From: Ruegeria sp. PrR005
Lineage (GTDB): Bacteria; Pseudomonadota; Alphaproteobacteria; Rhodobacterales; Rhodobacteraceae
Direction of reading: 5' to 3'
NCBI RefSeq assembly: GCF_010500245.1
Contig: NZ_JAAGOX010000043.1
Coordinates: forward strand, 62,001 to 126,000
Length of the DNA: 64,000 nt
This document shows, piece by piece, positions 34,970 through 44,105 of the stretch. The position numbers were made by a program, and so were the translations under genes. The notes beneath the pieces were generated by a model. That model did not search any database. It saw only the letters and a list, made by a program, of their open reading frames with translations, and was not told the DNA's origin. Positions within the stretch are counted from its first letter, which is position 1. Every line of letters begins with the position of its first letter.

Positions 34970-36156
34970 GTCATCCCTTTCAAAGCAACCGCCAGCGCCG
35001 CCAGCGACAGCACCAACCCCACCACCGGAACCGCCATCGGCACCCGGAACCGGGCCTCGGGCTCGCGTCTTTTCTGGACGATCAACGCCGCGTTGACCAG
35101 CGCAAACACCGCCAAGAGGATCGACGAGGTGGTCCCCGCCAGGGTCTCAAGCTGCACGTAGAGCGCGCAAAGGATCACCGCCGCCCCGACCAGCACCGTC
35201 GCCAGCACCGGTGTGCCAAAGCGCGGATGCGCATGGTGGAACCGGCCCAGCGCCGGGTACCGCCCACCAAGCCCGTAAAGAACCCGCGCCGCCATGACGA
35301 TCTGCGCCAGGATCCCGTTCAGCGCGGCAAAGACCGCGATGGCCGACAGAAACGCCGCATCGCCGCCCCGCGCGGTCTGCCAGACCAGCGCCAGCGGGCT
35401 GCGCGACCCGCCCAGCTGATCCAGCGGCACCGCCCGCACCGCCGCCAGCGCCACCAGACCGTAAAGCAGCGAGGTGATCACCAACGAGATCAGGATCGCC
35501 CGAGGCAGGGTGCGCTCGGGGTCCTCGACCTCTTCGGCCATGTTGACGATATCCTCGAAGCCGATAAAGGCGAAGAACGCCAGGATGCCGCCCAGCCCGA
35601 TGCCGCTCCAGACCGGCGCCACCGGCATCACCCAGTCGGGCGAGGCCTCGGCTCCCAGCCCGGCCCAGATCACCAGCATCAGCCCGCCAAGTTCTATCGC
35701 GGTGAACACGGCGGCCAGCGCCAGGCTCTCCAGCACGCCTGCCACTGCCACCAGCATCAGCGCCACGCCCAGGCCCACCATCGCCCAGACCGGATCGATC
35801 GCGACGATCCCGGTCAGGTACCCGACCCCGCCGCGCAACACCGCCCCCGCCGATATCGTCCCCGCCGAGACCACCGCCAGCCCCACCAGCAGGGCCAGCG
35901 CCCGGCTGTTCAGCCCGGTCCCGACATAGGCCGCCTCGCCCGCCGCCTCGGGCAGCCGGGTCGAGAATTCGGCATAGCTCAGCGCCGTCGGCGCCGCGAT
36001 CAGCCCGGCCACGACAAAGGCCAGCGGCGCCCAGATCCCGGCATCCGCCGCCACCGCGCCCACCAGCACATAGATCCCGGCCCCCACCATCACGCCGACG
36101 CCATAGGCGGTCAGCAATCCCAGACCGATGCGGCGTTTCAGCGGGGGTTCCGTCAT
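34966..36156 (-). CDS. APC-family amino acid permease
   Basis: 396 residues and about 12 membrane helices. The first helix carries the substrate motif GVGVMVGAGIYVLVG, and helix 6 has FFAFIGFEDIVNMAEEVEDPERTLPRAI, a strong APC signature (FxGFE/D). It is shorter than typical CAT-type carriers. It imports or exchanges an amino acid or amine of unknown identity. It lies in the middle of the cell-wall operon, 4 bases after murC, unlike in most bacteria. Confidence 0.88.
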   Translation of the reverse strand: MTEPPLKRRIGLGLLTAYGVGVMVGAGIYVLVGAVAADAGIWAPLAFVVAGLIAAPTALSYAEFSTRLPEAAGEAAYVGTGLNSRALALLVGLAVVSAGTISAGAVLRGGVGYLTGIVAIDPVWAMVGLGVALMLVAVAGVLESLALAAVFTAIELGGLMLVIWAGLGAEASPDWVMPVAPVWSGIGLGGILAFFAFIGFEDIVNMAEEVEDPERTLPRAILISLVITSLLYGLVALAAVRAVPLDQLGGSRSPLALVWQTARGGDAAFLSAIAVFAALNGILAQIVMAARVLYGLGGRYPALGRFHHAHPRFGTPVLATVLVGAAVILCALYVQLETLAGTTSSILLAVFALVNAALIVQKRREPEARFRVPMAVPVVGLVLSLAALAVALKGMT

Positions 36157-36160
36157 CTCG

Positions 36161-37558
36161 CTATCCTTTCAAGCGCTCCGGCAGGTTATTGGCCCATGCG
36201 CTGATTGTACCAGCCCCCAGGCAAACCACCATGTCGCCCGAGCGCGCATGTTCGCGTACCAGCCGCTCCAGGTCATCCTCGCTCAGGAGCGCGCTGGCAT
36301 GCTTGTGGCCCCGACGGATCAGCCCGGCGACCAGCGCGTCGCGGTCGGCGCCCTCGATCGGGTCCTCGCCCGCGGCATAGACCTCGGCAATCGCCACCAC
36401 GTCGGCGGCGTCGAAACAGGCGCAGAACTCCTGAAACAGGTTATGCAGCCGCGTATAGCGATGCGGCTGATGCACCGCGATCACCCGGCCCGAACTGGCC
36501 TGCCGCGCCGCCTTCAGCACGGCTGCGATCTCGACCGGGTGATGGCCGTAATCGTCGATGATGGTCACGCCGCCGACCTCGCCCACCTTGGTGAACCGGC
36601 GCCCGACGCCGCCAAAGGCCGCCAGCGCCGTGCGGATATCCTCGGCGCTCATCCCCAGATGACGGGCCACCGCCACTGCGCTCAGCGCGTTCGACACGTT
36701 GTGATCGCCCGGCATCGGCAGGGTACAGCCCTCGATCACCGCGCCCTCGTAGCGCAGCGCCACATCGAAATGCGCCACCCCGCCCTGGTAGCGCAGGTTC
36801 ACCGCGCGCACGTCGGCCTCTTCGTTGAACCCATAGGTGCGCACCCGCCGGTCGGTCACCCGGCCCACCAGCGCCCGCACCTCGGCATGATCGGTGCAGC
36901 ACACCGCCAGCCCATAGAACGGGATATGTGACACGAAATCGAAAAACCCCTGCCGCAACGCCTCGATAGAGCCCCAGTGCTCCATATGTTCGGGGTCGAT
37001 ATTGGTCACGATGGCAATGGTCACCGGCAGCCGGTTGAACGAGCCGTCGCTTTCGTCGGCCTCGACCACCATCCATTCGCCCTGCCCCAGCCGCGCGTTC
37101 GAACCATAGGCATGGATGATGCCACCATTGACCACGGTCGGATCGAACCCGCCCGCCACCATCAGTTCGGCCATCATCGTCGTCGTCGTGGTCTTGCCAT
37201 GTGTTCCGGCAATGGCGACGTTGGATTTCAGCCGCATCAGCTCGGCCAGCATCTCGGCCCGCCTGACCACCGGCAGACCGCATTTGCGCGCCTCGTCCAG
37301 CTCGGGGTTGCCCGGCTTGATCGCCGATGACACCACCACAACCTCCGCCTGCCCCAGGTTTTCGGCGCGCTGGCCGACAAAGATCTGCGCCCCCAGCTCG
37401 GCCAGACGATCGGTGATCTTCGACGCCTTCAGATCCGAACCCTGCACCTGGTACCCCAGCCGCAGCAGCACTTCGGCAATGCCCGACATGCCGATACCGC
37501 CGATGCCCACGAAATGGATCGGGCCGGTCTCGGGCGGCAGTTTGGTCGCTGCGCTCAT
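36161..37558 (-). CDS. murC: UDP-N-acetylmuramate-L-alanine ligase
   Basis: 465 residues. Two ATGs are adjacent; AAGGAG lies 5 bases before the second (37558), which is the better placed. [17 protein letters not shown] (UDP-binding), the P-loop GTHGKTTTT, the middle [10 protein letters not shown] and C-terminal [14 protein letters not shown] identify MurC. It adds L-Ala to UDP-MurNAc. The start overlaps the murG stop. Confidence 0.97.
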   Translation of the reverse strand: MSAATKLPPETGPIHFVGIGGIGMSGIAEVLLRLGYQVQGSDLKASKITDRLAELGAQIFVGQRAENLGQAEVVVVSSAIKPGNPELDEARKCGLPVVRRAEMLAELMRLKSNVAIAGTHGKTTTTTMMAELMVAGGFDPTVVNGGIIHAYGSNARLGQGEWMVVEADESDGSFNRLPVTIAIVTNIDPEHMEHWGSIEALRQGFFDFVSHIPFYGLAVCCTDHAEVRALVGRVTDRRVRTYGFNEEADVRAVNLRYQGGVAHFDVALRYEGAVIEGCTLPMPGDHNVSNALSAVAVARHLGMSAEDIRTALAAFGGVGRRFTKVGEVGGVTIIDDYGHHPVEIAAVLKAARQASSGRVIAVHQPHRYTRLHNLFQEFCACFDAADVVAIAEVYAAGEDPIEGADRDALVAGLIRRGHKHASALLSEDDLERLVREHARSGDMVVCLGAGTISAWANNLPERLKG

Positions 37559-38652
37559 CATGTCTCCTTCCCGGTCAGCTCTTCGACCAGCCGCACCAAT
37601 CGTTCGGTCGCGTCCGGCGCGCCCACCGACAGGGCCGCATTCGCCATCTGCAAGGCGGCATCCGGGTTCGACAGCACCGCCGTGATCTGTTCGGCCAGCG
37701 CCGCAGGCGTCAGCGCGCTTTCGGGGATCAGGATCGCGGCATTGGCGCCCGCCAGCCCGCGCGCATTGGCGGTCTGGTGATCGCCCGCCGCCGCCGCATA
37801 GGGGATCAGGATCGACGGCCGCCCGATCACGCTGATATCGGCCACGCTCGACGCGCCCGCTCGGCTGATCACCAGCTGCGCCTCGGACATGCGCCGGGGA
37901 ATATCCTTGAAGAAAGGCTGCACATCGGCGTCGATCCCATGGGCGGCATAGAACTCGGTCACCCGCTGACCGTCCTCGTCCCGCGCCTGATGCGATACCC
38001 GGATATGCTGACGCAGCTCGTCGGGCAGCGCCGCGATGGCCTCGGGCACCACATCGCTCAGAATGCGCGCGCCCTGACTGCCGCCCATCACCAGAACCGA
38101 CATCGGATAGGGACCGGGCGCGATATAGGCCGCACCGGCGCGCTCCAGCACCGCGCCCCGCACCGGGTTGCCCACATGGATCCCCTTGGCGCCCTCGGGC
38201 AGATCCGTCGGCCAGACACCGCAGGCCACCTGCGCCACCCGTTTGGCAAAGATCTGGTTCACCCGACCCAGCACGCCGTTCTGTTCATGGATCATCCGGG
38301 GCACGCCCAGCAGCGTCGCCGCCGCCAGCGCCGGGATCGACGGATAACCGCCAAAGCCCACCACCACGTCGGGCCGGTCGCGCCGCATCTGCATCGCCAT
38401 CGACAGCACGCCCCCGGCAATCCGGGGCGCGACCATCGCCTTGGCCAGCAGACCGCCCCGCGCAAATGTCGCGCTCGACACCTGCACGATCTCGGTCGAA
38501 TGCGGAAACCCGCCGGTATAGCGCGCGCCGCGCTCGTCGGTCGACAGGCGCACCCGCCAGCCCTTGCGCAGCATCGTCTCGGCCAGCGCCTGCGCGGGGA
38601 ACATATGCCCCCCGGTTCCGCCCGCCGCGATCATCAGGTATTTCCGCGTCAT
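37558..38652 (-). CDS. murG: UDP-GlcNAc:lipid I N-acetylglucosaminyltransferase
   Basis: 364 residues from ATG 38652 ([19 protein letters not shown]). GGTGGH is the membrane-side lipid-binding loop, [12 protein letters not shown] follows, and the nucleotide site is [19 protein letters not shown] with late [11 protein letters not shown]. MurG makes lipid II at the inner membrane face. It begins 13 bases after ftsW and overlaps murC. Confidence 0.97.
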   Translation of the reverse strand: MTRKYLMIAAGGTGGHMFPAQALAETMLRKGWRVRLSTDERGARYTGGFPHSTEIVQVSSATFARGGLLAKAMVAPRIAGGVLSMAMQMRRDRPDVVVGFGGYPSIPALAAATLLGVPRMIHEQNGVLGRVNQIFAKRVAQVACGVWPTDLPEGAKGIHVGNPVRGAVLERAGAAYIAPGPYPMSVLVMGGSQGARILSDVVPEAIAALPDELRQHIRVSHQARDEDGQRVTEFYAAHGIDADVQPFFKDIPRRMSEAQLVISRAGASSVADISVIGRPSILIPYAAAAGDHQTANARGLAGANAAILIPESALTPAALAEQITAVLSNPDAALQMANAALSVGAPDATERLVRLVEELTGKET

Positions 38653-38665
38653 CTCAACCGCCTGT

Positions 38666-39829
38666 CTATCCGCGCCCGCGCAACAGATCGCCAAGCTCTC
38701 CTTGCGGGCGGGAGCGGGTGAAACACAGAAGCATGCCCACCGCAATACCGCCCGCGATCAGGGACGAGCCGCCATAGCTGACAAATGGCAACGTCATGCC
38801 CTTGGCCGGCAGCAAACGCACCGCCACCCCCATGTTGATCATCGCCTGCACGCCAAAGGTGCAGGCCAGCCCGGTTCCGGCCAGACGGATGAACATGTCC
38901 CGCTCGCGCATCAGCCGCAACAGCGAACGCACCACGATCGAGGCATAGAGCGCGATGATGATCAGCACCAGCACCAGCCCGTATTCCTCGGCCGCCACCG
39001 CGATGATGAAATCGGTATGCGCGTCCGGCAGCGACCACTTGACCTGCCCCTCGCCGACGCCGACGCCGAACAGCCCGCCCTCGCGGATCGCGTTGGTGGC
39101 ATAGCCCAACTGGGTCGTCGGATCGACATCGGGGTTCAGAAACCCGTCGATGCGGCGGGCGAAATGCTCGGAATTGGAATAGGCCACCATGCCGCCCAGA
39201 ACCACCACACCGGCCATCACCACCAGCAGCAGCATCGGCGCCCCGGCGACAAAATACATCACGCCCCAGCCGAACAGCACCAGACAGGCCTGGCCGAAAT
39301 CGGGCTGCATCACCAGCATCAGCACAATCGCCATGCACAGAGAAAAGGACCACAGCCGCCCCGGCGGACCGTTGATCTCCTGCGCGGCGGCAAACAGCCA
39401 GGCCGCCACCACCATGAACCCGGGCTTGAGGAACTCCGACGGCTGCACCGAGGCAAAACCCAGGCTGTACCACCGCACCGCGCCCTTGCCGAAATCGGTG
39501 CCAAAGACCGGCAGCAGCGCCAGTGAAACGAAAGCGCCCAGGAACCCCAGCACCGCCAGCCGCCGCACCAGCGTGGGCGACATCATCGAGGTGAGCAGCA
39601 TCGCCACAATGGCCAGCCCGCCAAAGAACGCCTGCCGCTGCACGTAATGGAACGGGTCGAACCCGTTGCGCGCGGCCAGCGGCGGCGAGGCCGCGAGCCC
39701 CAGCAGCAGCCCGATCCCGAACAGGATCAGCACACAGGACATCGACCATTTGTCGAGCGTCCGCCACCACTTGGGAAGAATCGGTTCGCCGCCCCGTTCC
39801 GGGACGGCCCCATACACCATGTCGGTCAT
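38666..39829 (-). CDS. ftsW: Cell division protein FtsW, SEDS peptidoglycan polymerase
   Basis: 387 residues from ATG 39829 ([16 protein letters not shown]); upstream frame sequence overlaps the next gene and is not coding. Ten membrane helices with the SEDS signatures [11 protein letters not shown], the catalytic-loop [15 protein letters not shown] and [16 protein letters not shown] near the end. FtsW polymerises septal glycan strands with the FtsI transpeptidase. It opens the ftsW-murG-murC segment; a 166-base gap upstream could hold a promoter. Confidence 0.96.
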   Translation of the reverse strand: MTDMVYGAVPERGGEPILPKWWRTLDKWSMSCVLILFGIGLLLGLAASPPLAARNGFDPFHYVQRQAFFGGLAIVAMLLTSMMSPTLVRRLAVLGFLGAFVSLALLPVFGTDFGKGAVRWYSLGFASVQPSEFLKPGFMVVAAWLFAAAQEINGPPGRLWSFSLCMAIVLMLVMQPDFGQACLVLFGWGVMYFVAGAPMLLLVVMAGVVVLGGMVAYSNSEHFARRIDGFLNPDVDPTTQLGYATNAIREGGLFGVGVGEGQVKWSLPDAHTDFIIAVAAEEYGLVLVLIIIALYASIVVRSLLRLMRERDMFIRLAGTGLACTFGVQAMINMGVAVRLLPAKGMTLPFVSYGGSSLIAGGIAVGMLLCFTRSRPQGELGDLLRGRG

Positions 39830-39961
39830 GACACCACTGCCGTTTGCTGCCTCGTTCGCGCCCCTGTTCGGGGTCTTCGTGCCCGGTTCGCGCCGGATCT
39901 GGGGGCAGAGTACTGCAAAGGCGCCAATCGTGCCAGCCTCTTTGTCGGCAGGCGGCATATC

Positions 39962-39986
39962 TCCGCCCCGGGGCAACCGGGGCGGA
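39962..39986 (-). terminator. Strong G+C hairpin after the tautomerase gene
   Basis: TCCGCCCCGG and CCGGGGCGGA form a perfect 10-bp stem around five bases, 9 bases after the tautomerase stop. There is no T-tract. It likely isolates the detoxification operon from ftsW. Confidence 0.5.
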
Positions 39987-39995
39987 AACCGGGGG

Positions 39996-40202
39996 TCAGA
40001 CCGCCTTGCGGCGGCGGTACTCCTCGACCGGCAGCCCGGCGATCCCCCAATGCTCCATCTCCACCTCGTCGACGACGACAACCGTGGTCTCGGGGTTCTT
40101 GTCCAGCACCTGCTTGAGCAGGTCGGTGACACCGGCGATCAGCTCGGCCTTTTGCGCGGGCGTGGCCCCTTCGCGGGTGATCTTGATATTGACGTAAGGC
40201 AT
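39996..40202 (-). CDS. 4-oxalocrotonate tautomerase family protein
   Basis: 68 residues. After removal of Met the catalytic Pro-1 is exposed (PYVNIKITREGATPAQKAELI), the defining feature of the family. The C-terminus is VEMEHWGIAGLPVEEYRRRKAV. Members interconvert enol and keto acids or remove halogens from small acids. It lies 64 bases after the SnoaL-like gene on the same strand and probably belongs to the GST operon; its own SD (GGAGG) lies 7 bases upstream. Confidence 0.85.
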   Translation of the reverse strand: MPYVNIKITREGATPAQKAELIAGVTDLLKQVLDKNPETTVVVVDEVEMEHWGIAGLPVEEYRRRKAV

Positions 40203-40229
40203 GAAAACCCTCCTCTAGGTTCTAAGGAA

Positions 40230-40249
40230 CGGCGCGCCGGGACGCGCCG
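40230..40249. terminator. Short G+C hairpin inside the GST operon
   Basis: CGGCGCG, loop CCGGGA, CGCGCCG: a 7-bp perfect stem between the SnoaL-like stop and the tautomerase start, with no T-tract. It could be an intercistronic mRNA-stability element rather than a terminator. Confidence 0.35.
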
Positions 40250-40266
40250 CCCGCCTGTTCAGAGCA

Positions 40267-40656
40267 CTATGTCAGCGGCTCGGCATGAAACACCTTGGCC
40301 AGGATCTGCCAGCGCCCGCCTTGCCGCACAAAGGTCAGGAAATCGGTGAAATAGCTGTCGCCGATGGCACAGTTCACCACCGCCCGCGCCGTATCCGGCC
40401 CGGCAAAGTCGATCGACTGGATACGATCCCGCCGCGCCTCGCCCTTGCTGGCAGGCGACACCCGCTGATCGACCACCCCGAAATAGGTCTCCATGTCGCG
40501 ATAGAGCCAGTCTCCGCCGCTGGCACAGGCATAGATCGCCTGCGGGTGGAACACCTGCCGCAGCCGGGCGCTGTCGGCATGGTGCAGCCCGTCGAAATAG
40601 GTCCCAATCACCGCCTGAACGGCGGCAAAGGGCGCCTCTCCGGTCGTCATGCTCAT
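40267..40656 (-). CDS. SnoaL/NTF2-like protein of the putative lumazine-binding family
   Basis: 129 residues of an NTF2-like cone fold: AVQAVIGTYFDGLHHADSARLRQVFHPQAIYA, YRDMETYFGVVDQR and the terminal TFVRQGGRWQILAKVFH. This layout matches the Lumazine_bd_2 branch. Such domains bind or act on small hydrophobic ligands; no catalytic residues can be assigned. It overlaps the GST gene by 4 bases, so the two are co-produced. Confidence 0.8.
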   Translation of the reverse strand: MSMTTGEAPFAAVQAVIGTYFDGLHHADSARLRQVFHPQAIYACASGGDWLYRDMETYFGVVDQRVSPASKGEARRDRIQSIDFAGPDTARAVVNCAIGDSYFTDFLTFVRQGGRWQILAKVFHAEPLT

Positions 40657-41267
40657 CCCAACAGCCCCTCGGCCTGCATCGCGGCACGGGCCGCGGGGCG
40701 CTCGGCCACCCGGGCCACCAGCGCCTTGAGGTTGGGCACGCCGTCCAGCGACAGGCCCAGGAAATTGGCCCAGTTGGTGACCACGAACAGATAGGAATCG
40801 GCCACGCTGAACTGCGCCCCGTTCAGATAGGCGCGGCCATCGCCCAGCATCGCCTCGACCAGCTGCATCCGGCCATTGACCCGCTCGACCGCCGCGTCGC
40901 GCGCCTCGCCCTCCAGCGGCTTGCCCGAGAAGAACGGCCCAAACGCCTTGTGCAGCTCGGACGCGATGAAGTTCAGCTGCTCCTGCACCCGCGTGCGCCC
41001 CAGCCCACCGGCCGCCGGAACCAGCCCGGCGTCCGGGTTGCGCTCGGCGATCAGTTGCAGGATGGCCGCGCCCTCGGTCACCGTCTCGCCCCCGTCCAGC
41101 GTCAGCACGGGCACATATCCCTTGGGGTTGATCGCCCGGAAATCGCCGCCCGATGCGGTCTTGCCCTCAGCCGTATCCACCTGTTCCAGCTCGAATTTCT
41201 CGCCCGCCTCGATCAGGGCGATATGGCTGGCCAGCGAACATGCGCCCGGTTTGTAGTAGAGTTTCAT
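40653..41267 (-). CDS. gstA: Glutathione S-transferase, beta class
   Basis: 204 residues. KLYYKPGACSLASHIALIE carries the beta-class catalytic Cys and Ser, YVPVLTLDGGETVTEGAAILQLI gives the cis-Pro and the Glu-Gly of the glutathione site, and the helical domain ends VADSYLFVVTNWANF. It conjugates or reduces electrophiles with glutathione. It is divergent from an HxlR regulator gene with repeated GTTAC motifs between them. Confidence 0.92.
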   Translation of the reverse strand: MKLYYKPGACSLASHIALIEAGEKFELEQVDTAEGKTASGGDFRAINPKGYVPVLTLDGGETVTEGAAILQLIAERNPDAGLVPAAGGLGRTRVQEQLNFIASELHKAFGPFFSGKPLEGEARDAAVERVNGRMQLVEAMLGDGRAYLNGAQFSVADSYLFVVTNWANFLGLSLDGVPNLKALVARVAERPAARAAMQAEGLLG

Positions 41268-41317
41268 CTGTCATTCTCCTGTTTCGGAAAGCTCCGTGGG
41301 CAACAGGTAAGAATGCA

Positions 41318-41384
41318 GTTACCAAAGTAAACTTGATTTCTACTTGTAACTGAATTATCGGGTTACCCCATGGTTACCAGGTAA
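41318..41384. promoter_or_regulatory. GTTAC-type inverted repeats between GST and HxlR genes
   Basis: Several related half-sites in an A+T-rich 123-base divergent region: GTTACCAAAGTA (41318-41329) with its inverted partner TACTTGTAAC (41341-41350), GGTTACC (41361-41367) and TTACCAGGTAA (41374-41384). HxlR/MarR-like regulators bind such inverted repeats next to their own genes, so this is the likely operator region for both directions. Confidence 0.6.
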
Positions 41385-41390
41385 ACTCCC

Positions 41391-41747
41391 ATGGCGCTCA
41401 AGATCACCCGCAACAAGGCCGCCCCGCTGCCCGAAACCTGCCCGCTCAGCGAATGCATGGCCATTCTCGGCGGCGCCTGGACGCCCAATGTCATCTGGTA
41501 TCTCAGCGGCGGCGCGCGCCGCTTCAACGAGCTCAAGACCGACATTCCCGGCATCTCGGCCAAGATGCTGACCACCCGCCTGCGCGAGCTCGAAGACAAG
41601 GGCGTGATCCTGCGCGAGGTGCGGCCCACCTCGCCGCCCTCGGTCGAATACTCCCTCACCGACCTCGGCCAGGACCTGGTTCCCGCGATCGAGGCGATCG
41701 TCGCCGTGGGCCACCGGCTCAAGAAGCGGGACGGCGCAACCGCCTGA
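41391..41747 (+). CDS. HxlR-family transcriptional regulator
   Basis: 118 residues of winged helix with the HxlR signature: CPLSECMAILGGAWTPNVIWYL, GGARRFNELKTDIPGISAKMLTTRLRELEDKGVI and VEYSLTDLGQDL. Two cysteines near the N-terminus (residues 19 and 24, CPLSEC) could act as an electrophile or redox switch, as in YodB and HypR. It is divergent from the GST operon, its probable target. Confidence 0.9.
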   Translation: MALKITRNKAAPLPETCPLSECMAILGGAWTPNVIWYLSGGARRFNELKTDIPGISAKMLTTRLRELEDKGVILREVRPTSPPSVEYSLTDLGQDLVPAIEAIVAVGHRLKKRDGATA

Positions 41748-41846
41748 GACACCAGCCTTTTGCGGCGCATCGCGTCGCGAACGGAACAGACGCGCCCTTG
41801 CCCCGCCGCCACCATCGCCCGGAAAATCGGGCAGAGGGCGCGGCGC

Positions 41847-42731
41847 ATGAGCTATTCGACAGGTGTCATTCTGGTGGCGACCGCCGCCGTGCTCTGGTCG
41901 CTCATGGGCCTCGCCATCCGCGAGATCCACGAGGCCGGCACCTGGGCGATCCTGTTCTGGCGCTCGGCGGCGATGGTGCCCGCGCTTCTGGCCTTTTTCG
42001 CTTGGCGCAGGCGCAAGCCCATCCTGCCCGCCCTGCGCGCCACCGGCCGGGCCGGGCTGATGGCGGGCCTCGGCCTTGTGGTCGCCTTTGCGGGCGCGAT
42101 CTTTGCCATCCAGTCCACCACCGTGGCAAATGCCGTGTTCCTCTTCGCGGCCTCCCCTTTTCTCGCCGCCGCGCTCAGCTGGGTGGTGCTGCGCGAAAGC
42201 GTGCGGCGCGCCACCTGGGCCGCCATCGCCATCGCCCTGGTCGGTCTGGTGGTGATGGTGCGCGAAGGGCTGGCGCTGGGGGCGCTGGCGGGCAATCTGG
42301 CGGCGCTTGCCTCGGCCATGGGGTTTGCGCTTTTCACCCTGTCGCTGCGCTGGGGGCGGCTGGGCGACATGATGCCCGCCGTCGCCATCGGCGGCATGCT
42401 GTCGATGGTCGTGGCGCTGGGAATGCTCGGGTTCACCGGCCAGCCGCTCCTGGTGCCCTCGCGCGACATCGCCATTGCCATGGCGATGGGCGCGGGCCTG
42501 CTGGCCGTGGGCATGGCGCTCTACACGCTCGGCAGCCAGGTTGTGCCCGCCGCCGAACTGACGCTGATCACCATGATCGAATCCATGCTGGCGCCGGTCT
42601 GGGTCTGGCTGGTCCTTGGCGAAGAGGCCAGCGCAGGCACCCTCTGGGGCGGCGCGATCATCCTCGCCGCCGTGGCGCTCAACGCAGTCAGCGGCATGCG
42701 GCGCAAACCGGTGATGCCGCCGATGGCCTGA
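41847..42731 (+). CDS. EamA/DMT-superfamily transporter
   Basis: 294 residues from the ATG at 41847; the frame is open upstream but polar and unlike the family. Ten hydrophobic helices in two EamA repeats (first repeat starts VILVATAAVLWSLMGLAIREI, second GNLAALASAMGFALFTLSLRW). Conserved late segment ELTLITMIESMLAPVWVWLVLGE is typical. Such carriers export amino acids or metabolites; the substrate is unknown. It follows the HxlR gene by 99 bases on the same strand. Confidence 0.87.
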   Translation: MSYSTGVILVATAAVLWSLMGLAIREIHEAGTWAILFWRSAAMVPALLAFFAWRRRKPILPALRATGRAGLMAGLGLVVAFAGAIFAIQSTTVANAVFLFAASPFLAAALSWVVLRESVRRATWAAIAIALVGLVVMVREGLALGALAGNLAALASAMGFALFTLSLRWGRLGDMMPAVAIGGMLSMVVALGMLGFTGQPLLVPSRDIAIAMAMGAGLLAVGMALYTLGSQVVPAAELTLITMIESMLAPVWVWLVLGEEASAGTLWGGAIILAAVALNAVSGMRRKPVMPPMA

Positions 42732-42786
42732 CCCCCCATTCAGCTGCCCCCTTGCCAAATCGCGCGCGGTACGGCACCCCCGACGG

Positions 42787-43971
42787 ATGCAATTGAACAC
42801 GATCATCCTGGGCGCCGGTGCCGCCGGCATGATGTGCGCGGCCCATGCGGGACCGGGCACGCTGGTGCTCGACCACGCCCGCGCGCCGGGAGAAAAGATC
42901 CGCATCTCGGGCGGTGGCCGCTGCAACTTCACCAATATGTACGCAGGCCCCGAGAACTTCCTGTCGCAAAACCCGCATTTCTGCAAATCGGCGCTGGCCC
43001 GCTACACCCAATGGGATTTCATCGACCTGGTGAACCGCCACGGCATCGCCTGGCATGAAAAGACGCTGGGCCAGCTCTTCTGCGACGGTTCGGCGAAACA
43101 GATCGTCGCCATGCTGCTCTCGGAGATGGAGCACGCGGGCGCGACCCTCTGGCTGAACACCAGTCTCAGGGAGTTGTCCCATGCCGACGGGCGGTTCGCG
43201 CTGACGGTCGAACGCGAGGGCCGGACGGAACGCCTCACCGCCCGTAATCTCGTGCTGGCCACCGGCGGCAAGTCGATCCCCAAAATGGGCGCCACCGGGT
43301 TGGCCTATGACATTGCCCGGCAGTTCGACCTGACAGTGATTGAGACCCGCGCGGGCCTTGTCCCCTTCACCTTCCCCGAGGGGCGGTTTGCCCCGCTCGC
43401 AGGTCTCTCGTTGCCCGCCCGCCTGTCGAACGCACGCGCCGCGTTTGACGAGGCGCTGCTCTTCACCCATCGCGGCCTCAGTGGCCCGGCGGTGCTGCAA
43501 CTCTCCTCTTACTGGCGCGAGGGCGAGGAGATCCGGGTTGATCTCGCCCCCGACCGCGACCTTTACACCGCGCTGCGAGACCAGCGGCAGACCTCGGGCC
43601 GCCGCGACCTGAGCACCGAATTGGCCCGCCTCCTGCCCGCAAGGTTGGTCGAGGCGCTGGCGCCGCACCTGGGCCTGTCAGGCCGACTCGCCGACCAGTC
43701 CGACAGCGCGCTCCGCGCGCTCTCCGAGGCGCTGCACGACTGGCGCCTGACCCCCTCGGGCACCGAGGGCTATCGCACGGCCGAGGTCACGCTCGGCGGC
43801 ATCGACACGGACACGCTCGACGCCCGCACCATGGCGGCAAAATCCCTCCCCGGCCTCTACACCATCGGCGAGGCGGTGGATGTCACCGGATGGCTCGGCG
43901 GCTACAATTTCCAATGGGCCTGGTCCTCGGGCCACGCCGCCGGCACCGCGATCGCCAAAGAGCAACGCTGA
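42787..43971 (+). CDS. HI0933/YhiN-family FAD-dependent oxidoreductase
   Basis: 394 residues. Dinucleotide-binding ILGAGAAGMMCA at the N-terminus, the family block EKIRISGGGRCNFTN, LATGGKSIPKMGATGLAYDIA in the middle and LYTIGEAVDVTGWLGGYNFQWAWSSG at the C-terminus. These soluble flavoproteins are very widespread, but their reaction is undefined. It is 55 bases after the transporter gene and converges on murD across a repeat-rich 133-base gap. Confidence 0.9.
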   Translation: MQLNTIILGAGAAGMMCAAHAGPGTLVLDHARAPGEKIRISGGGRCNFTNMYAGPENFLSQNPHFCKSALARYTQWDFIDLVNRHGIAWHEKTLGQLFCDGSAKQIVAMLLSEMEHAGATLWLNTSLRELSHADGRFALTVEREGRTERLTARNLVLATGGKSIPKMGATGLAYDIARQFDLTVIETRAGLVPFTFPEGRFAPLAGLSLPARLSNARAAFDEALLFTHRGLSGPAVLQLSSYWREGEEIRVDLAPDRDLYTALRDQRQTSGRRDLSTELARLLPARLVEALAPHLGLSGRLADQSDSALRALSEALHDWRLTPSGTEGYRTAEVTLGGIDTDTLDARTMAAKSLPGLYTIGEAVDVTGWLGGYNFQWAWSSGHAAGTAIAKEQR

Positions 43972-44004
43972 CCGCAAGCGCAGATGCGAGGCGCTGCCTC
44001 GCGC

Positions 44005-44074
44005 TCCGGAGTATTTGCGGCGAAATGAAGGAGCAGGCCTGCGCTCATTCCTCTTGCCCCAAATATCCCGGGGG
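44005..44074. repeat. REP-like inverted sequence pair
   Basis: CTCCGGAGTATTTGCGGC with trailing GAAATGAAG (44005-44030) recurs in degenerate inverted form (CCCGGGATATTTGGGGC and following, 44047-44073 read on the minus strand). This resembles the interspersed intergenic repeat often found after genes in Rhodobacteraceae. It lies between convergent genes. Confidence 0.5.
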
Positions 44075-44075
44075 A

Positions 44076-44105
44076 GTCACCGCAGGTGACGGGGGCAGCG
44101 CCCCC
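44076..44105. terminator. Two adjacent hairpins between convergent genes
   Basis: GTCACC GCA GGTGAC (44076-44090) followed directly by GGGGGC AGC GCCCCC (44091-44105), the latter touching the murD stop codon. The 15-base second hairpin recurs exactly near the end of uvrD on the other strand (59809-59823), suggesting a repeated terminator cassette. Confidence 0.6.
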
